The position numbers were made by a program, and so were the translations under genes. Below are positions 16,702 to 25,865 of a stretch of 64,000 bases of DNA, piece after piece. Under the pieces are notes generated by a model. It made no database searches and was not told the DNA's origin. It was given only the letters and a program-made list of their open reading frames with translations. The DNA lies in NCBI RefSeq assembly GCF_003815535.1, contig NZ_RPFZ01000001.1, positions 1,736,001 to 1,800,000 of the forward strand, read 5' to 3'. Source of the DNA: Aurantiacibacter spongiae. Lineage in GTDB: Bacteria > Pseudomonadota > Alphaproteobacteria > Sphingomonadales > Sphingomonadaceae. Position 1 is the stretch's first letter. The number at the start of each line of letters is the position of its first letter.

Positions 16702-16896
16702 TCAGTTCGTCGAGCTTTGGCAGCCAAGCTGATCGAAGCGCTCAGCAACAGTTTTCCAAGTTGCTATGCCTGCATCGTCCCCTTCGTTGGATAGCCGCTG
16801 GATTTGCTGCGCGATATACGCGGTTCCCTCTTCGCCATGGTTCTTTTCGACCCAGAGCGCGACGGCCCACAATTCCTGGTCGCGGTTCAACACCAT
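16702..16896 (-). CDS. Small DUF6961-like protein
   Basis: A 64-residue protein starting MVLNRDQELWAVALWVEK. The RDQELWA opening, a central GDDAGIATWKTV segment and predominantly helical character resemble the DUF6961 family common in sphingomonads and their mobile elements. Its start overlaps the end of the upstream nuclease gene by 10 bases, so it is probably translated from the same mRNA. No function is known; it may be a small accessory of the element. Confidence 0.65.
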   Translation of the reverse strand: MVLNRDQELWAVALWVEKNHGEEGTAYIAQQIQRLSNEGDDAGIATWKTVAERFDQLGCQSSTN

Positions 16897-17438
16897 GGTT
16901 CGCGTCTCCCGGTCCAGGTCCGCGCCAGCCCTTCGCTGACCAGCTGATCGCCGAGCGAGCGGCCGCCGCGCGTTACGACCCGCAGTTTACGGCCGTACTG
17001 ATCCTCATCTCTGCTACCGATGGTTCTGAGTTCAAAGGGTCCGCCATTGAGCAGTTCGACAAGGCGATGCGTCGCGCGCATGCCGAGTTGGTATTCATAG
17101 TCGCAACGTGGCTCGCTGATCTCGGGAGTGTCGATGTCGGCAATGCGGATCTTCACGCCATCGAGCCAGAAAGTATCTCCATCCACGACGCATGTGCGCC
17201 GGATGGATCCGCAGATGTCGAATTCTGGGGTGCTTGCGTGTTGGAATAAAGCCTGAGGCTGCTGATCGTCGTTAGCAAGGCTGGCAACATGGACTGGCCA
17301 GTTGAGTGCCAGCATCCCTCCAGCAAATACGATCGCGAATGCTCCCAGACCCAACGCGATCTCCTTTCTCAGCTTCCGGCGCTTCTGTGCCTTCAACGCC
17401 TTGCGAAAGTCGAACGGTTCACCGGGCGTCTCATTCAC
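16887..17438 (-). CDS. Membrane-anchored thermonuclease family protein
   Basis: A 183-residue protein with an N-terminal anchor (IALGLGAFAIVFAGGMLALNW) and a staphylococcal nuclease-like domain. Active-site equivalents are visible: Arg in VKIRIADIDTPE, Glu in DIDTPEISEP, and Arg in DQYGRKLRVV. Two Cys in the N-terminal part and a C-terminal WC could form disulfides, fitting an envelope location. It lies between the lytic transglycosylase gene and the DUF6961-like gene on the minus strand. Possible role: degrading DNA or RNA outside the cytoplasm; unproven. Such nucleases are frequent passengers of sphingomonad conjugative elements. Confidence 0.88.
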   Translation of the reverse strand: MNETPGEPFDFRKALKAQKRRKLRKEIALGLGAFAIVFAGGMLALNWPVHVASLANDDQQPQALFQHASTPEFDICGSIRRTCVVDGDTFWLDGVKIRIADIDTPEISEPRCDYEYQLGMRATHRLVELLNGGPFELRTIGSRDEDQYGRKLRVVTRGGRSLGDQLVSEGLARTWTGRREPWC

Positions 17439-17502
17439 TAGCGTTGTCCGTCTTCATTCCGGCACATGATTTCAGATAATAGCCGGAAATCAGGCAATTT
17501 CG

Positions 17503-18087
17503 TCAATTGTATGTACCAATTGCTTGCCAACGTCCCAACACAGACCGGACATATTGTGGCGTTTCACCATTCTTCGGAATGCCGCGTGATCGGGAGACGG
17601 CACCTGGGCCCGCATTATAAGCAGCCAAGGCCAGGTGGACAGCGTCGAACCGGTCCAACATATCGCGAAGATACCGGGCGCCACCGTCGATCGATGCAAG
17701 AGGGTCATGACGGTTACGGACGCCCAGTTCTCGCGCCGTGGCCGGCATAAGCTGAGCCAGCCCGGCAGCGCCGGCTGGACTCACAGCCATCGGATTGAAG
17801 CGGGATTCAGCCCAGATGAGAGCCCGAAGCAGGTTGGTCGGAAGCCCGTACCGGCGCTCGGCCTCGGCTATTGCCGCCATATACAGACCCTCCCGGTAGG
17901 ACACGTCCGCTGGCCCGGCTTGGTAGATTGCAGGAAGATATTGCCTTGCCGGCTGCTGGTCCGTCTTCGGTGGAACGATCGCGTGCTCGAACAAGGTGAA
18001 ATCCTGGGCGCGGACTTGCTGAGAGGAGGTCGCGATCATTCCCAAACAGGCGACCGCTATCGCGGTCTGACGATTGAGGCAGGTCAT
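17503..18087 (-). CDS. Lytic transglycosylase (SLT family)
   Basis: A 194-residue periplasmic murein hydrolase. MTCLNRQTAIAVACLGMIA gives a signal peptide ending near QVRAQ. The Slt domain contains LLRALIWAESRFNPMAVSP with the catalytic Glu, GAAGLAQLMPATARELG and AYNAGPGAVSR. It opens peptidoglycan for the conjugation channel, the VirB1/TrbN-like role. GGAG precedes this ATG at 18087; an upstream in-frame start at 18345 would add an unlike leader. It is 65 bases upstream of the nuclease gene and divergent from the primase-like gene. Confidence 0.92.
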   Translation of the reverse strand: MTCLNRQTAIAVACLGMIATSSQQVRAQDFTLFEHAIVPPKTDQQPARQYLPAIYQAGPADVSYREGLYMAAIAEAERRYGLPTNLLRALIWAESRFNPMAVSPAGAAGLAQLMPATARELGVRNRHDPLASIDGGARYLRDMLDRFDAVHLALAAYNAGPGAVSRSRGIPKNGETPQYVRSVLGRWQAIGTYN

Positions 18088-18225
18088 CTCGAGTGGTGCT
18101 CCATTGATTCGAATCGAGATAGAACATAAGGAGAACCTATACCTGTAGGAAAGCAGCGAATGTCTGCCTTCGGGAGAGGAGAGGAACGCTGATGAGGGGG
18201 CCACTTTGCATGCTGAGGAGCTCGC

Positions 18226-19140
18226 ATGTCCCTGTCTGTCCAAACTCATCCCAACCGGTCGCTTGCCGAGACCGCCCGTCGCATTTGCGAATCGCGTGGG
18301 GGCAAATGGTCCGGCACAAAGGGCATGGCCCGCTGCCCTGCGCATGATGACCGAACGCCTTCACTCGGTGTGTCACTCGGCCGACAGGCCATCCTCTTCC
18401 ACTGTTTCGCGGGATGCGATCAGCAGAGCGTGCTGGCTGCTTTGGCGCGTGAAGGTTTCGAGGCACCGGTGCTCTTTTCAGGTTCTGCGACCACCAACGA
18501 ACCCGAATCGACCAGCACCCGCAAACCCTCGGCGGTAGCGCTGAGGATCTGGCGCGATGCACAGCCACTGCGTGCCAGTCCGGCAAAGGCATATCTTGAA
18601 AGCCGCGGCATCCTCGCCGCATCTCCGGCGCTCCGCTTCCATCCACGAACGCCGCTTGGCCCGAAAGGACGGGCCCGCTTTCTGCCCGCCATGATCGCGG
18701 CAGTCAGCCTCGACGAGGGCCCGATCGCCATCCACCGCACGTTCCTGTCTACCGAGGCTTCAGGCAAGGCCGCTTTCGAAAAGCCGAAACGCGCGCTCGG
18801 CGCGCTCGGTGAAGCTGCTGTCCGCCTCTTCGCTCCGGCCTCCGGCAAGCTCGGCCTTGCCGAGGGTATCGAGAGCGCGATGTCGGCCTATGCGCTTTCC
18901 GGCATCCCCGTCTGGGCGACCCTGGGCAATGAGCGCTTCGGCCTCGTCAGCGTGCCTGAGAGCGTGACTGAGCTGCACCTCTTCGTCGATCACGATGCTG
19001 GCGGCGAGCTGGCTGCGTCGCGTAGCCTGGCCGCTTATGCCCGTGATGGGCGGACGATCCAGGTCCGCGAGCCAACCTCCCACGATTCCGATTGGAACGA
19101 CGAACTCACGGCATGGCTGCGCCGCAAAGCGGCGCGTTAG
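18226..19140 (+). CDS. Primase-like zinc finger and TOPRIM protein (DUF7146 type)
   Basis: A 304-residue DNA-processing protein. The N-terminal CHC2-type zinc finger shows ARCPAHDDRTPSLGVS and HCFAGCDQQ. The DUF7146 middle region includes AYLESRGIL and RARFLPAMIAAV. The C-terminal TOPRIM domain has LGLAEGIESAMSAYALSG and LFVDHDAGGE with acidic metal ligands. Such proteins prime synthesis on transferred single-stranded DNA in mobile elements. AGGAG lies six bases before the ATG. A purine-rich run (GGGAGAGGAGAGG near 18172) precedes it and resembles the leaders of later backbone genes. It is the first gene of the DNA-processing block. Confidence 0.87.
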   Translation: MSLSVQTHPNRSLAETARRICESRGGKWSGTKGMARCPAHDDRTPSLGVSLGRQAILFHCFAGCDQQSVLAALAREGFEAPVLFSGSATTNEPESTSTRKPSAVALRIWRDAQPLRASPAKAYLESRGILAASPALRFHPRTPLGPKGRARFLPAMIAAVSLDEGPIAIHRTFLSTEASGKAAFEKPKRALGALGEAAVRLFAPASGKLGLAEGIESAMSAYALSGIPVWATLGNERFGLVSVPESVTELHLFVDHDAGGELAASRSLAAYARDGRTIQVREPTSHDSDWNDELTAWLRRKAAR

Positions 19141-19215
19141 AGGAGAGAAGGCTTCTCGAATTCTTGAACCGGCAGAGGGCGCGTCCCGATGCCCTCATCA
19201 GGAGGACGAATTGCC
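19141..19215 (+). promoter_or_regulatory. Two-hairpin 5' leader of the methyltransferase-helicase gene
   Basis: Directly after the primase-like stop, the purine run AGGAGAG leads to hairpin 1 (GAGAA at 19145-19149 with TTCTC at 19153-19157) and hairpin 2 (GAGGGC at 19175-19180 with GCCCTC at 19191-19196, 10-base loop). ATCAGGAGGA follows immediately and serves as the ribosome site. Similar layouts precede the ParB and ArdC genes. Confidence 0.55.
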
Positions 19216-22200
19216 ATGTTTCAATCAGACCTGTTTCCCGCCGGCGAGCACTTGCCGTCAGAGCCCCTAGCCTACGCCATCGGCACCAGGATTGCCGAGC
19301 TTCTCGGTTCGGGACGTCACCTTTCCCGTGCCGACATTTCCGGTCTGTTCGCCGAAGAGACCGGCGTCATGGACTGGGGAAGCGCCTGGACCATCGACGA
19401 CTACAACAACGCGGTCGAGATCGGCGCACTGCTCTGGCTTCGCGAGTCTTCACGCATCGATCTGACAACAAGCGTGCACGAAGCCGACGCGCGGTTCGAC
19501 TGGCTCGAAGCCGCCTTGCCGCCGCGGCACGTGCGCAGCGAAGCACAGGTCGAACTCCAGCAGTTCTCGACTCCGCCGATGCTGGCCTGGCTGATGGCGA
19601 AGGCCGCAGCAGTCTCTGCGCACGACGCGCTACTCGAACCGTCCGCAGGCATTGGTGCGCTTGCCGTTTGGGCCAGTGTCCAAAACGCTTCATTGACCCT
19701 CAACGAGGTCGATCCGGCAAGACGAGACAGTCTGGGTCACATCTTCCCTTTGGCCACGATCACCGCGCACGACGGCGAACTGATCGCCGACCTGCATCGC
19801 GGCGCGCTCCCATCGGAGGTGCTGATGAACCCGCCATTCGCTCGTAGTCGGGAACGCGGCAAAGACGGTGAGACTGCCAAGCGTCACCTGCGTGGTGCAA
19901 TCCGGGCCGCTGCTAACGGGGCGAGGATCGTCGCCATTATGCCCGAAGGCTTCGATGCTTCCACCTTTTCCCCGGCACACGAGGCTTCATTGCTCCTCGA
20001 TGTTCGCTTGCAGCAGATGTTTCGCCGGACAGGGACGGGGATCGCCGTTCGCCTGGTCGTCATCGATAAAGTGCCTGCTGCGCATCAGCCAGCGATCACT
20101 GGAGATACCTGCGACCTGATCGCGCTCCACGAGCTGCTCAACGCGCTTCCGCCACGCGTACACACCTCCGCCAGCCTCCATCGCCTGCCAATCGGGAAAC
20201 CAGTCTGCCTCGTTGGCAAGACTTCAACGCATCGCGCGCCGGTCCGGCCGGTGGCGCCGTTTGTAGCGACAACACCAGCCACAGCGAATGCGGTCGACCT
20301 GGTCTATTCTGTCCTCGCCGACCCCGCGCCGGTGCCCGAGCAGGCAGGCATCTACCTGCCTTACCGGCCCAGCCGCATTGCGTTCGAAGGCGCGCCGGCC
20401 CATCCCACCCCGCTCGTGGAATCGGTCGCCATGGGTTCGGTCGCGGCGCCGCAGCCGGACGTTAACCCGCGCCTTCCCGCAAATTGGCAGGCTGATGGTC
20501 TCTTGTCCGATGCGCAATGCGAGACACTGGTCTACGCCGCCCAAGCATTTGCTCGCGATCTTCCGGGCCAGTTCAAAGTCAGCCAGGAAGGGACCGCGCT
20601 GGAACTGTCCGAAGACGGGCACGCATTCCGCCAAGGCTTCTTCCTTGGCGACGGAACCGGAGCGGGCAAGGGACGACAGATCGCCGCGGTCATCATGGAC
20701 CGCTGGCTCGCAGGCGAGCGCCGCCATGTCTGGATCACCAAGAACGAGGCGCTGCTTGAAGATGCACGTCGCGACTGGGAAGCGCTTGGCGGGCTGCCGC
20801 TCGATCTCCAGCCACTCTCACGCTGGAAACTCGGCCAGCCCGTAACGATGTCCGAAGGCATTCTCTTCGTCACCTATCCGACGCTGCGCTCGGGCCGCGC
20901 CGAGGATACGCGGTTCGACCAGATCCTTGCCTGGGCGGGAGAGGAATTCGACGGCGTGATCGCCTTCGACGAAGCCCACGCCATGGCCAATGCGCTCGGA
21001 GGCTCTTCAATCCGCGGCAAGGTCAAGGGCTCTGAACAAGGGATGGCGGGCCTCAGGCTGCAGAACCATCTCCCGCGCGCCCGCGTGCTCTACGCGTCTG
21101 CCACTGGTGCCTCGGACATCGCCAATCTCGGCTATACTTCCCGGCTTGGCCTATGGGGACCCGAGACCGCATTCCCGACCCACGAAGCGTTCATGACCGA
21201 GATCCGCGCTGGCGGCGTCGCGGCGATGGAACTCGTCGCCCGCGACCTCAAGGCCCAGGGACTCTACCTCGCCCGAGCGCTGTCCTTCGCCGGGGTCGAG
21301 TACGAGATCCTCGAACACAGTCTGACCGAAGCGCAGGTGCGGATCTACGATGCCTATGCCGAGGCCTGGGCGATCATTCACCGCAACCTCGAAGCCGCGC
21401 TCGAGGCGACCCGTGTGGTTGATGAGGACAGCGGCGATACGCTCAACCGGAATGCCAAGGCGGCAGCGCTTTCGATCTTCGAAGGTACCAAGCAGCGATT
21501 TTTTGCCCAGCTCCTGCTCTCGATGAAGCTGCCCAGCCTGATTCCGGCGATGGAAGCGGCGCTTGGCGAAGAGCATTCGGTAGTCGTGCAGCTGGTTTCG
21601 ACCGCCGAGGCCATGCTCGACCGGCGCCTCGCCGACCTTACCGTGGAAGAACGCGAAGCGCTCGATATCGATCTGTCCCCGCGTGAATATGTCATCGACT
21701 ACCTTGCGAAGAGCTTCCCGGTGCGCCTGATGCAGGTCTTCGCCGACGAGGAAGGCAATCTTCGCTCCGAGGCGATGAGCAACGGGGAGGGCAATCCCGT
21801 TTTCTGCCCGCGCGCCATGGCCGCGCGCGATGCGCTGATCGAACAGCTCTGCGCGCTGCCGCCCATCGCCACAGCGCTCGATGCGATCATCGAACATTTC
21901 GGAACCGACGCGGTGGCCGAAGTCACGGGCCGGACCCGCAGGCTTGTCCTGGGCCGCGATGGTCAACAGCGCCTCGAACGGCGAAGCCCCAGAGCCAATG
22001 TCGCCGAAGCGCAAAGCTTCATGGAAGGAAGCAAGCGGATCCTGGTCTTCTCGGACGCCGGCGGCACGGGTCGATCGTACCATGCCGACCTTGGCTGCAG
22101 AAACCAGCAGCGCCGGGTTCATTTCCTGCTCGAGCCGGGCTGGCGCGCCGACAACGCTATCCAAGGTCTTGGCCGTACCAACCGCACCAACCAGGCCTCG

Positions 22201-23460
22201 GCCCCGCTTTTCCGCCCGGTCACCACAGATGTGAAGGGCGAGCGCCGTTTCATCTCGACCATTGCGCGCAGGCTCGATGCGTTGGGAGCACTGACGCGCG
22301 GCCAGCGCCAGACCGGCGGACAAAATCTGTTCGACCCGGCAGACAATCTCGAAAGCGACTATGCGCGCGATGCGCTCAGCCGCTGGTTTCAGCTGCTCTA
22401 TGACGGCAAGCTCGAAGCCACGAGCTTCGGCCAATTCGTCGAGCGAACCGGCCTCCGTCTCGAAAACCCCGATGGCGGGCTGACCGACAATCTCCCCACC
22501 ATCCAGCGCTGGCTGAACCGCATTCTTGCGCTGCCGATCGCGCTCCAGAACGCCATATTCGACGAATATCTCGGCCTCGTCGAAGCGCGGATCGAAGCTG
22601 CGCGCGAAGCCGGAACGCTCGACCAGGGACTGGAGACCGTAAGGGTCGATCGCTTCACGGTCCTCGCCGATGAACTCCTGCGCACCGATCCCGTGACTGG
22701 AGCCGAGACCCGCCTCGTCTCGCTCGAAGTGACGAGGCACCTTCGGCCTCTGCGATTGCAGCGCCTGGTGCGTATGCACGAGATCGGTAGCCAACACGCA
22801 ATCCCGATGCGCAATGCGCGCTCAGGAACGGTCGCACTGTCGGTTCCTGCCCGGCGCCTCATCGCCGACGACGGCACCGTGATCGAACGTCGGCGCCTGC
22901 TTCGACCGCTCAAGTCAGCGAACTGGACGCTTGAGGCACTCAGCGAAAGCCACTGGGAAGAAATTGGCGTCGCTGCGTTCACCAGCGCATGGCGGACCGA
23001 GGAAGAAGAAGCGGCCAAGTCACCGGTGACCGAGCGCGTCCATCTCGCCACCGGACTTCTGCTTCCGGTCTGGAAGCGCCTTCCCGGCGATCATGTCCGC
23101 GTCACCCGGCTCGTTGCCGAGGACGGCCAGTCGATCATCGGGCGCGATGTGCTCGATGTCGATCTCGCGGCAATTGCCGATACCTTTGGCCTTTGCGGAG
23201 TTACCGGGCCAGCTGCAGAGCAGATCGGCGACCTGGTCCTCGCCAGCGGCAAACCGCTGGGCCTCGCGAGCCACGATCCACTCACCGTGAAACGCTCGCT
23301 GGTCGGCGGCGAGCAGCGCCTTGAACTGACCGGGTTCACGCCCGATCGCCTCGACTGGTACAAGAACAAGGGCTGCTTCACCGAGATCATCCGCTACCGC
23401 ACGCGGCTGTTCGTGCCAGTCTCCGCAGCCGCGTCGATCCTCCCCGCGCTGGCCGCCTGA
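19216..23460 (+). CDS. Methyltransferase plus strawberry-notch-type helicase fusion
   Basis: A 1414-residue two-part protein. Around residues 130-300 is a class I methyltransferase-like domain: LLEPSAGIGALAVWA (SAM binding) and VLMNPPFARS, the NPPF motif of N6-adenine methylases. From about residue 400 comes an SF2 helicase: Walker A GDGTGAGKGRQIAAV, DEAH box VIAFDEAHAMAN, motif VI IQGLGRTNRTNQ, then a strawberry-notch C-terminal helicase domain. These large proteins are backbone genes of sphingomonad and rhizobial conjugative elements, possibly marking and remodelling transferred DNA. The start at 19216 has GGAGGA 9 bases upstream and is preferred over an ATG at 19189. Confidence 0.9.
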   Translation: MFQSDLFPAGEHLPSEPLAYAIGTRIAELLGSGRHLSRADISGLFAEETGVMDWGSAWTIDDYNNAVEIGALLWLRESSRIDLTTSVHEADARFDWLEAALPPRHVRSEAQVELQQFSTPPMLAWLMAKAAAVSAHDALLEPSAGIGALAVWASVQNASLTLNEVDPARRDSLGHIFPLATITAHDGELIADLHRGALPSEVLMNPPFARSRERGKDGETAKRHLRGAIRAAANGARIVAIMPEGFDASTFSPAHEASLLLDVRLQQMFRRTGTGIAVRLVVIDKVPAAHQPAITGDTCDLIALHELLNALPPRVHTSASLHRLPIGKPVCLVGKTSTHRAPVRPVAPFVATTPATANAVDLVYSVLADPAPVPEQAGIYLPYRPSRIAFEGAPAHPTPLVESVAMGSVAAPQPDVNPRLPANWQADGLLSDAQCETLVYAAQAFARDLPGQFKVSQEGTALELSEDGHAFRQGFFLGDGTGAGKGRQIAAVIMDRWLAGERRHVWITKNEALLEDARRDWEALGGLPLDLQPLSRWKLGQPVTMSEGILFVTYPTLRSGRAEDTRFDQILAWAGEEFDGVIAFDEAHAMANALGGSSIRGKVKGSEQGMAGLRLQNHLPRARVLYASATGASDIANLGYTSRLGLWGPETAFPTHEAFMTEIRAGGVAAMELVARDLKAQGLYLARALSFAGVEYEILEHSLTEAQVRIYDAYAEAWAIIHRNLEAALEATRVVDEDSGDTLNRNAKAAALSIFEGTKQRFFAQLLLSMKLPSLIPAMEAALGEEHSVVVQLVSTAEAMLDRRLADLTVEEREALDIDLSPREYVIDYLAKSFPVRLMQVFADEEGNLRSEAMSNGEGNPVFCPRAMAARDALIEQLCALPPIATALDAIIEHFGTDAVAEVTGRTRRLVLGRDGQQRLERRSPRANVAEAQSFMEGSKRILVFSDAGGTGRSYHADLGCRNQQRRVHFLLEPGWRADNAIQGLGRTNRTNQASAPLFRPVTTDVKGERRFISTIARRLDALGALTRGQRQTGGQNLFDPADNLESDYARDALSRWFQLLYDGKLEATSFGQFVERTGLRLENPDGGLTDNLPTIQRWLNRILALPIALQNAIFDEYLGLVEARIEAAREAGTLDQGLETVRVDRFTVLADELLRTDPVTGAETRLVSLEVTRHLRPLRLQRLVRMHEIGSQHAIPMRNARSGTVALSVPARRLIADDGTVIERRRLLRPLKSANWTLEALSESHWEEIGVAAFTSAWRTEEEEAAKSPVTERVHLATGLLLPVWKRLPGDHVRVTRLVAEDGQSIIGRDVLDVDLAAIADTFGLCGVTGPAAEQIGDLVLASGKPLGLASHDPLTVKRSLVGGEQRLELTGFTPDRLDWYKNKGCFTEIIRYRTRLFVPVSAAASILPALAA

Positions 23461-23490
23461 TCCCTCAGTCAGACCCCAATCTCAGAATGA

Positions 23491-23563
23491 GAGTGGAGGG
23501 AGCCTTTGGGCTTGTGGGCCTCGTGATCCTCACCTGCGCCTTCATTCCATCAGGAGAACACCC
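23491..23563 (+). promoter_or_regulatory. Two-hairpin 5' leader of the ParB gene
   Basis: The run GAGTGGAGGGAG is followed by hairpin 1 (AGCC at 23501-23504 with GGCT at 23509-23512) and hairpin 2 (GTGGG at 23514-23518 with CTCAC at 23529-23533, one G-T pair, 10-base loop). After a 15-base spacer comes ATCAGGAGAACACCC and the ATG. The layout matches leaders at 19141 and 34401, with different stem bases. Confidence 0.5.
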
Positions 23564-25537
23564 ATGATCCAGTCGATTCCCTTGAAGAAGCTCGTCCCGA
23601 GCCCGCGCAACGTTCGCAAGTCGAGCGACGTGCTGGCCGACCTCCAGCTGCGGGCAGACATTGCTGCGCGCGGCCTGCTGCAGAACCTCGTCGTGCGCAA
23701 AGGAAAGCGCGGCAAGTTCGAGGTCGAAGCAGGCGGTCGCCGTCTCGCCGCGTTGCAGGCGCTGGCTGAAGAGGGCACATTGTCCGACAACCACGAGGTC
23801 ACCTGCCTCGTCATCGAAGGCGAAGAAAGCGAAGTGCGCGAAGCCAGTCTTGCCGAGAACTTCCAGCGTCTCGCGATGAATCCGGCCGACGAGGCGCAGG
23901 CTTTCGCGGCAATCATCGAGGCAGGCGCCACGACCGAAGACGTGGCGCGCCGCTTTGGCCTCACCGTCCGGTTCGTCGAAGGACGTCTGCGCCTGGCCTC
24001 TCTTGCGCCATGCGTCTTCGAAGCGCTCACCGAAGGAACGATCACGCTCGACATGGCCAAGGCCTATGGCGCGATTTCCGACGTCGAGCGTCAGGCGCAT
24101 GTCTATGCCGAACTGCAGGATGCCTGGTACCAGATCACGCCCGACACGATCCGCCGCATGGTGCTCGATGCCACGGTGCGTGGCTCCGATCCGCGAGCTG
24201 TGCTCGTCGGACGCGATGCCTACCTCGCCGCAGGCGGCCGGATCGAGCGCGAACTGTTCGACGATGATGCCAGCGAGAGCTGGATCGATATCGCGCTGCT
24301 CGAAGACCTCGCACACAAGGCCATGGAACAGGCGGCAAAAAAGACCGCACTCGAATATGGCCTTGCCTGGGTGCGGCCGACGCTTGGCACCTATGTCAGC
24401 CATGACATTGTTGAAGGTCTGGGTCGCTTGCCCTGTGAGCCTGCGCCCATGACCGAACAGGAAGCGCAGGAGCTCGGCGAGCTTGAGGCCGATTACGACC
24501 GCGTCGCCGCGGTGCTGGAAGACGAAGACAGCGACGAGGACGAGGTCGCCAAGGCCGAACAGGAACTCGTGGTGATCGACCGCGCGATGCGCGCGCTCAA
24601 TGATCGGCCGCCGGTACTCGCTGACGAACTGAAACCCGAGGCCGGTGCCTTCCTCGTCCTCTCGCGCAATGGCGAGCCGACATTGGTCCCGCAGTACTAC
24701 ACCCAGACCGAGGTCATCACCGACGAAGGCGTGGTCGAGCCCATTGAAGAGAGCGGTCCGGCGAAGCCCAACGGAAGCTCGTTGTCGCAGCGCCTGCTCG
24801 ACGAATTGGCCATGCAACGCCGCGATATCCTGGCGATCCATCTCGCCAACGATCCGGCACTGGCGCTCGACTTCATGGTCTTCACGCTCGCAGATGCCGA
24901 TGGACATGACTGGCGCGCGAAGAAGGCGTCAACGCTTGTCGGATCGGTAGCGTCCGGCCCGGTCACCGGGTTTGAGGCCAAGGATGCCCCGGCGAGCGAT
25001 GCCCTGGCCGAGTTTGCCGGGTCGCTCGATGAAAGCTGGCGTGCTGGCGAATGCGACGTGGAGCGGTTTGCGAGGTTCCGGGCGCTTTCCGATGAGGCGC
25101 GCTCGGCCTGGCTTGGTCATGTCGTCTCGCGCACACTCGTTGCCAGCCTGGCTTGCGAAGGCGAACGCTCGGTACCGCTGCACGAGGCGCTCGGCTCGTT
25201 CCTCGAAATCGAGACCGCGCATTGGTGGCGTCCCACGGCGAACAACTACTTCGACCGGGTGGCTAAGGCCCGCACGCTCGAGGCGCTCGATGCCGCCGGC
25301 GGTCCCGAACTGGTCAGTCGGTACGCTGCTTCGAAGAAGGCTGAGCTTGCGAGTGCAGCCGAGCGCATCTTCTCCGGTAATTTCATCGGCGAGGCCGACG
25401 TCAAGGAGCGGGCGCAGGCTTGGGTTCCGCCGATCATGCGTTTCGCCAGTTACGAAGAAGTCGAATTGGCTGACCACGACGGAGACGGGGCGGTCAACGC
25501 TGAAGCAACCGATGAGATTGCCGAGCAGGCTGCCTGA
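23564..25537 (+). CDS. ParB/RepB/Spo0J family protein
   Basis: A 657-residue DNA-binding protein. The N-terminal ParB domain shows KLVPSPRNVRKS, ARGLLQNLVVRK and FEVEAGGRRLAALQAL (residues 8-65), followed by an HTH (ATTEDVARRFGLTVRFVEGR, about 125-145). The remaining 450 residues are helical, acidic in places (EDEDSDEDEVAK) and lack a recognised domain. No ParA is adjacent, so segregation is doubtful; large orphan ParB-like proteins in integrative elements may instead organise or regulate element DNA. An intrinsic terminator follows at 25568. It closes the primase-helicase-ParB block. Confidence 0.9.
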   Translation: MIQSIPLKKLVPSPRNVRKSSDVLADLQLRADIAARGLLQNLVVRKGKRGKFEVEAGGRRLAALQALAEEGTLSDNHEVTCLVIEGEESEVREASLAENFQRLAMNPADEAQAFAAIIEAGATTEDVARRFGLTVRFVEGRLRLASLAPCVFEALTEGTITLDMAKAYGAISDVERQAHVYAELQDAWYQITPDTIRRMVLDATVRGSDPRAVLVGRDAYLAAGGRIERELFDDDASESWIDIALLEDLAHKAMEQAAKKTALEYGLAWVRPTLGTYVSHDIVEGLGRLPCEPAPMTEQEAQELGELEADYDRVAAVLEDEDSDEDEVAKAEQELVVIDRAMRALNDRPPVLADELKPEAGAFLVLSRNGEPTLVPQYYTQTEVITDEGVVEPIEESGPAKPNGSSLSQRLLDELAMQRRDILAIHLANDPALALDFMVFTLADADGHDWRAKKASTLVGSVASGPVTGFEAKDAPASDALAEFAGSLDESWRAGECDVERFARFRALSDEARSAWLGHVVSRTLVASLACEGERSVPLHEALGSFLEIETAHWWRPTANNYFDRVAKARTLEALDAAGGPELVSRYAASKKAELASAAERIFSGNFIGEADVKERAQAWVPPIMRFASYEEVELADHDGDGAVNAEATDEIAEQAA

Positions 25538-25567
25538 CCCCTCCTGACAGGTCCAGGTCACTCGGCA

Positions 25568-25601
25568 GGCGGTCCGTCGCTCTCGCGACGGGCCGCCTTT
25601 T
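25568..25601 (+). terminator. Intrinsic terminator after parB
   Basis: GGCGGTCCGTCGC at 25568-25580 pairs with GCGACGGGCCGCC at 25585-25597 (13 bp with one T-G pair, loop TCTC), followed by TTTT. It ends the backbone transcript and marks the left edge of the cargo block. Confidence 0.88.
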
Positions 25602-25865
25602 CGTGTTCTTCCAGTGCGGCGTCCGAAACGATACTTCTGAAAGCGACATTCCTAGTGATGAGGAAGCGTGTCAGTAGTCGCTGACATAGCCGACGTTCCG
25701 GCCGCCGGATGCTCTCCTTAAAAGCCGACGTTTGTTCGGCGAAGCTAGGGAGCGCAAATGGGCTGCTTGCCCGGTCGTTAGCGCCCATTGCGTTCGTTTT
25801 CCGCTCTCGCTTTATCGATGGTGGCCGTTCGGCTAAGGTCGAGGAAGAGGGAAACCCGTCCGCGC
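25602..25865. other. Noncoding left edge of cargo block 1
   Basis: No convincing gene is present. The segment contains repeated degenerate elements, CTGAAAGCGACATTCC near 25636, GCCGACGTTCCGG near 25689 and AAGCCGACGTTTG near 25721, resembling short intergenic repeats common in sphingomonad genomes and echoed near 34271 at the other edge. The promoter of the GHKL-nuclease gene must lie here. A minus-strand frame across it has no coding character. Confidence 0.55.

Noticed and set aside
21151-22797. 548-residue minus-strand reading frame
   Set aside because: It lies entirely antisense to the helicase domain of the 1414-residue protein; high GC produces long antisense frames. No motifs or ribosome site.
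23465-24907. 480-residue minus-strand reading frame
   Set aside because: Antisense to parB; no recognisable domain.
23564-25537. Plasmid-type ParAB partition locus
   Set aside because: No ParA or parS-like cluster is adjacent, and an integrase at a tRNA gene indicates a chromosomal element.
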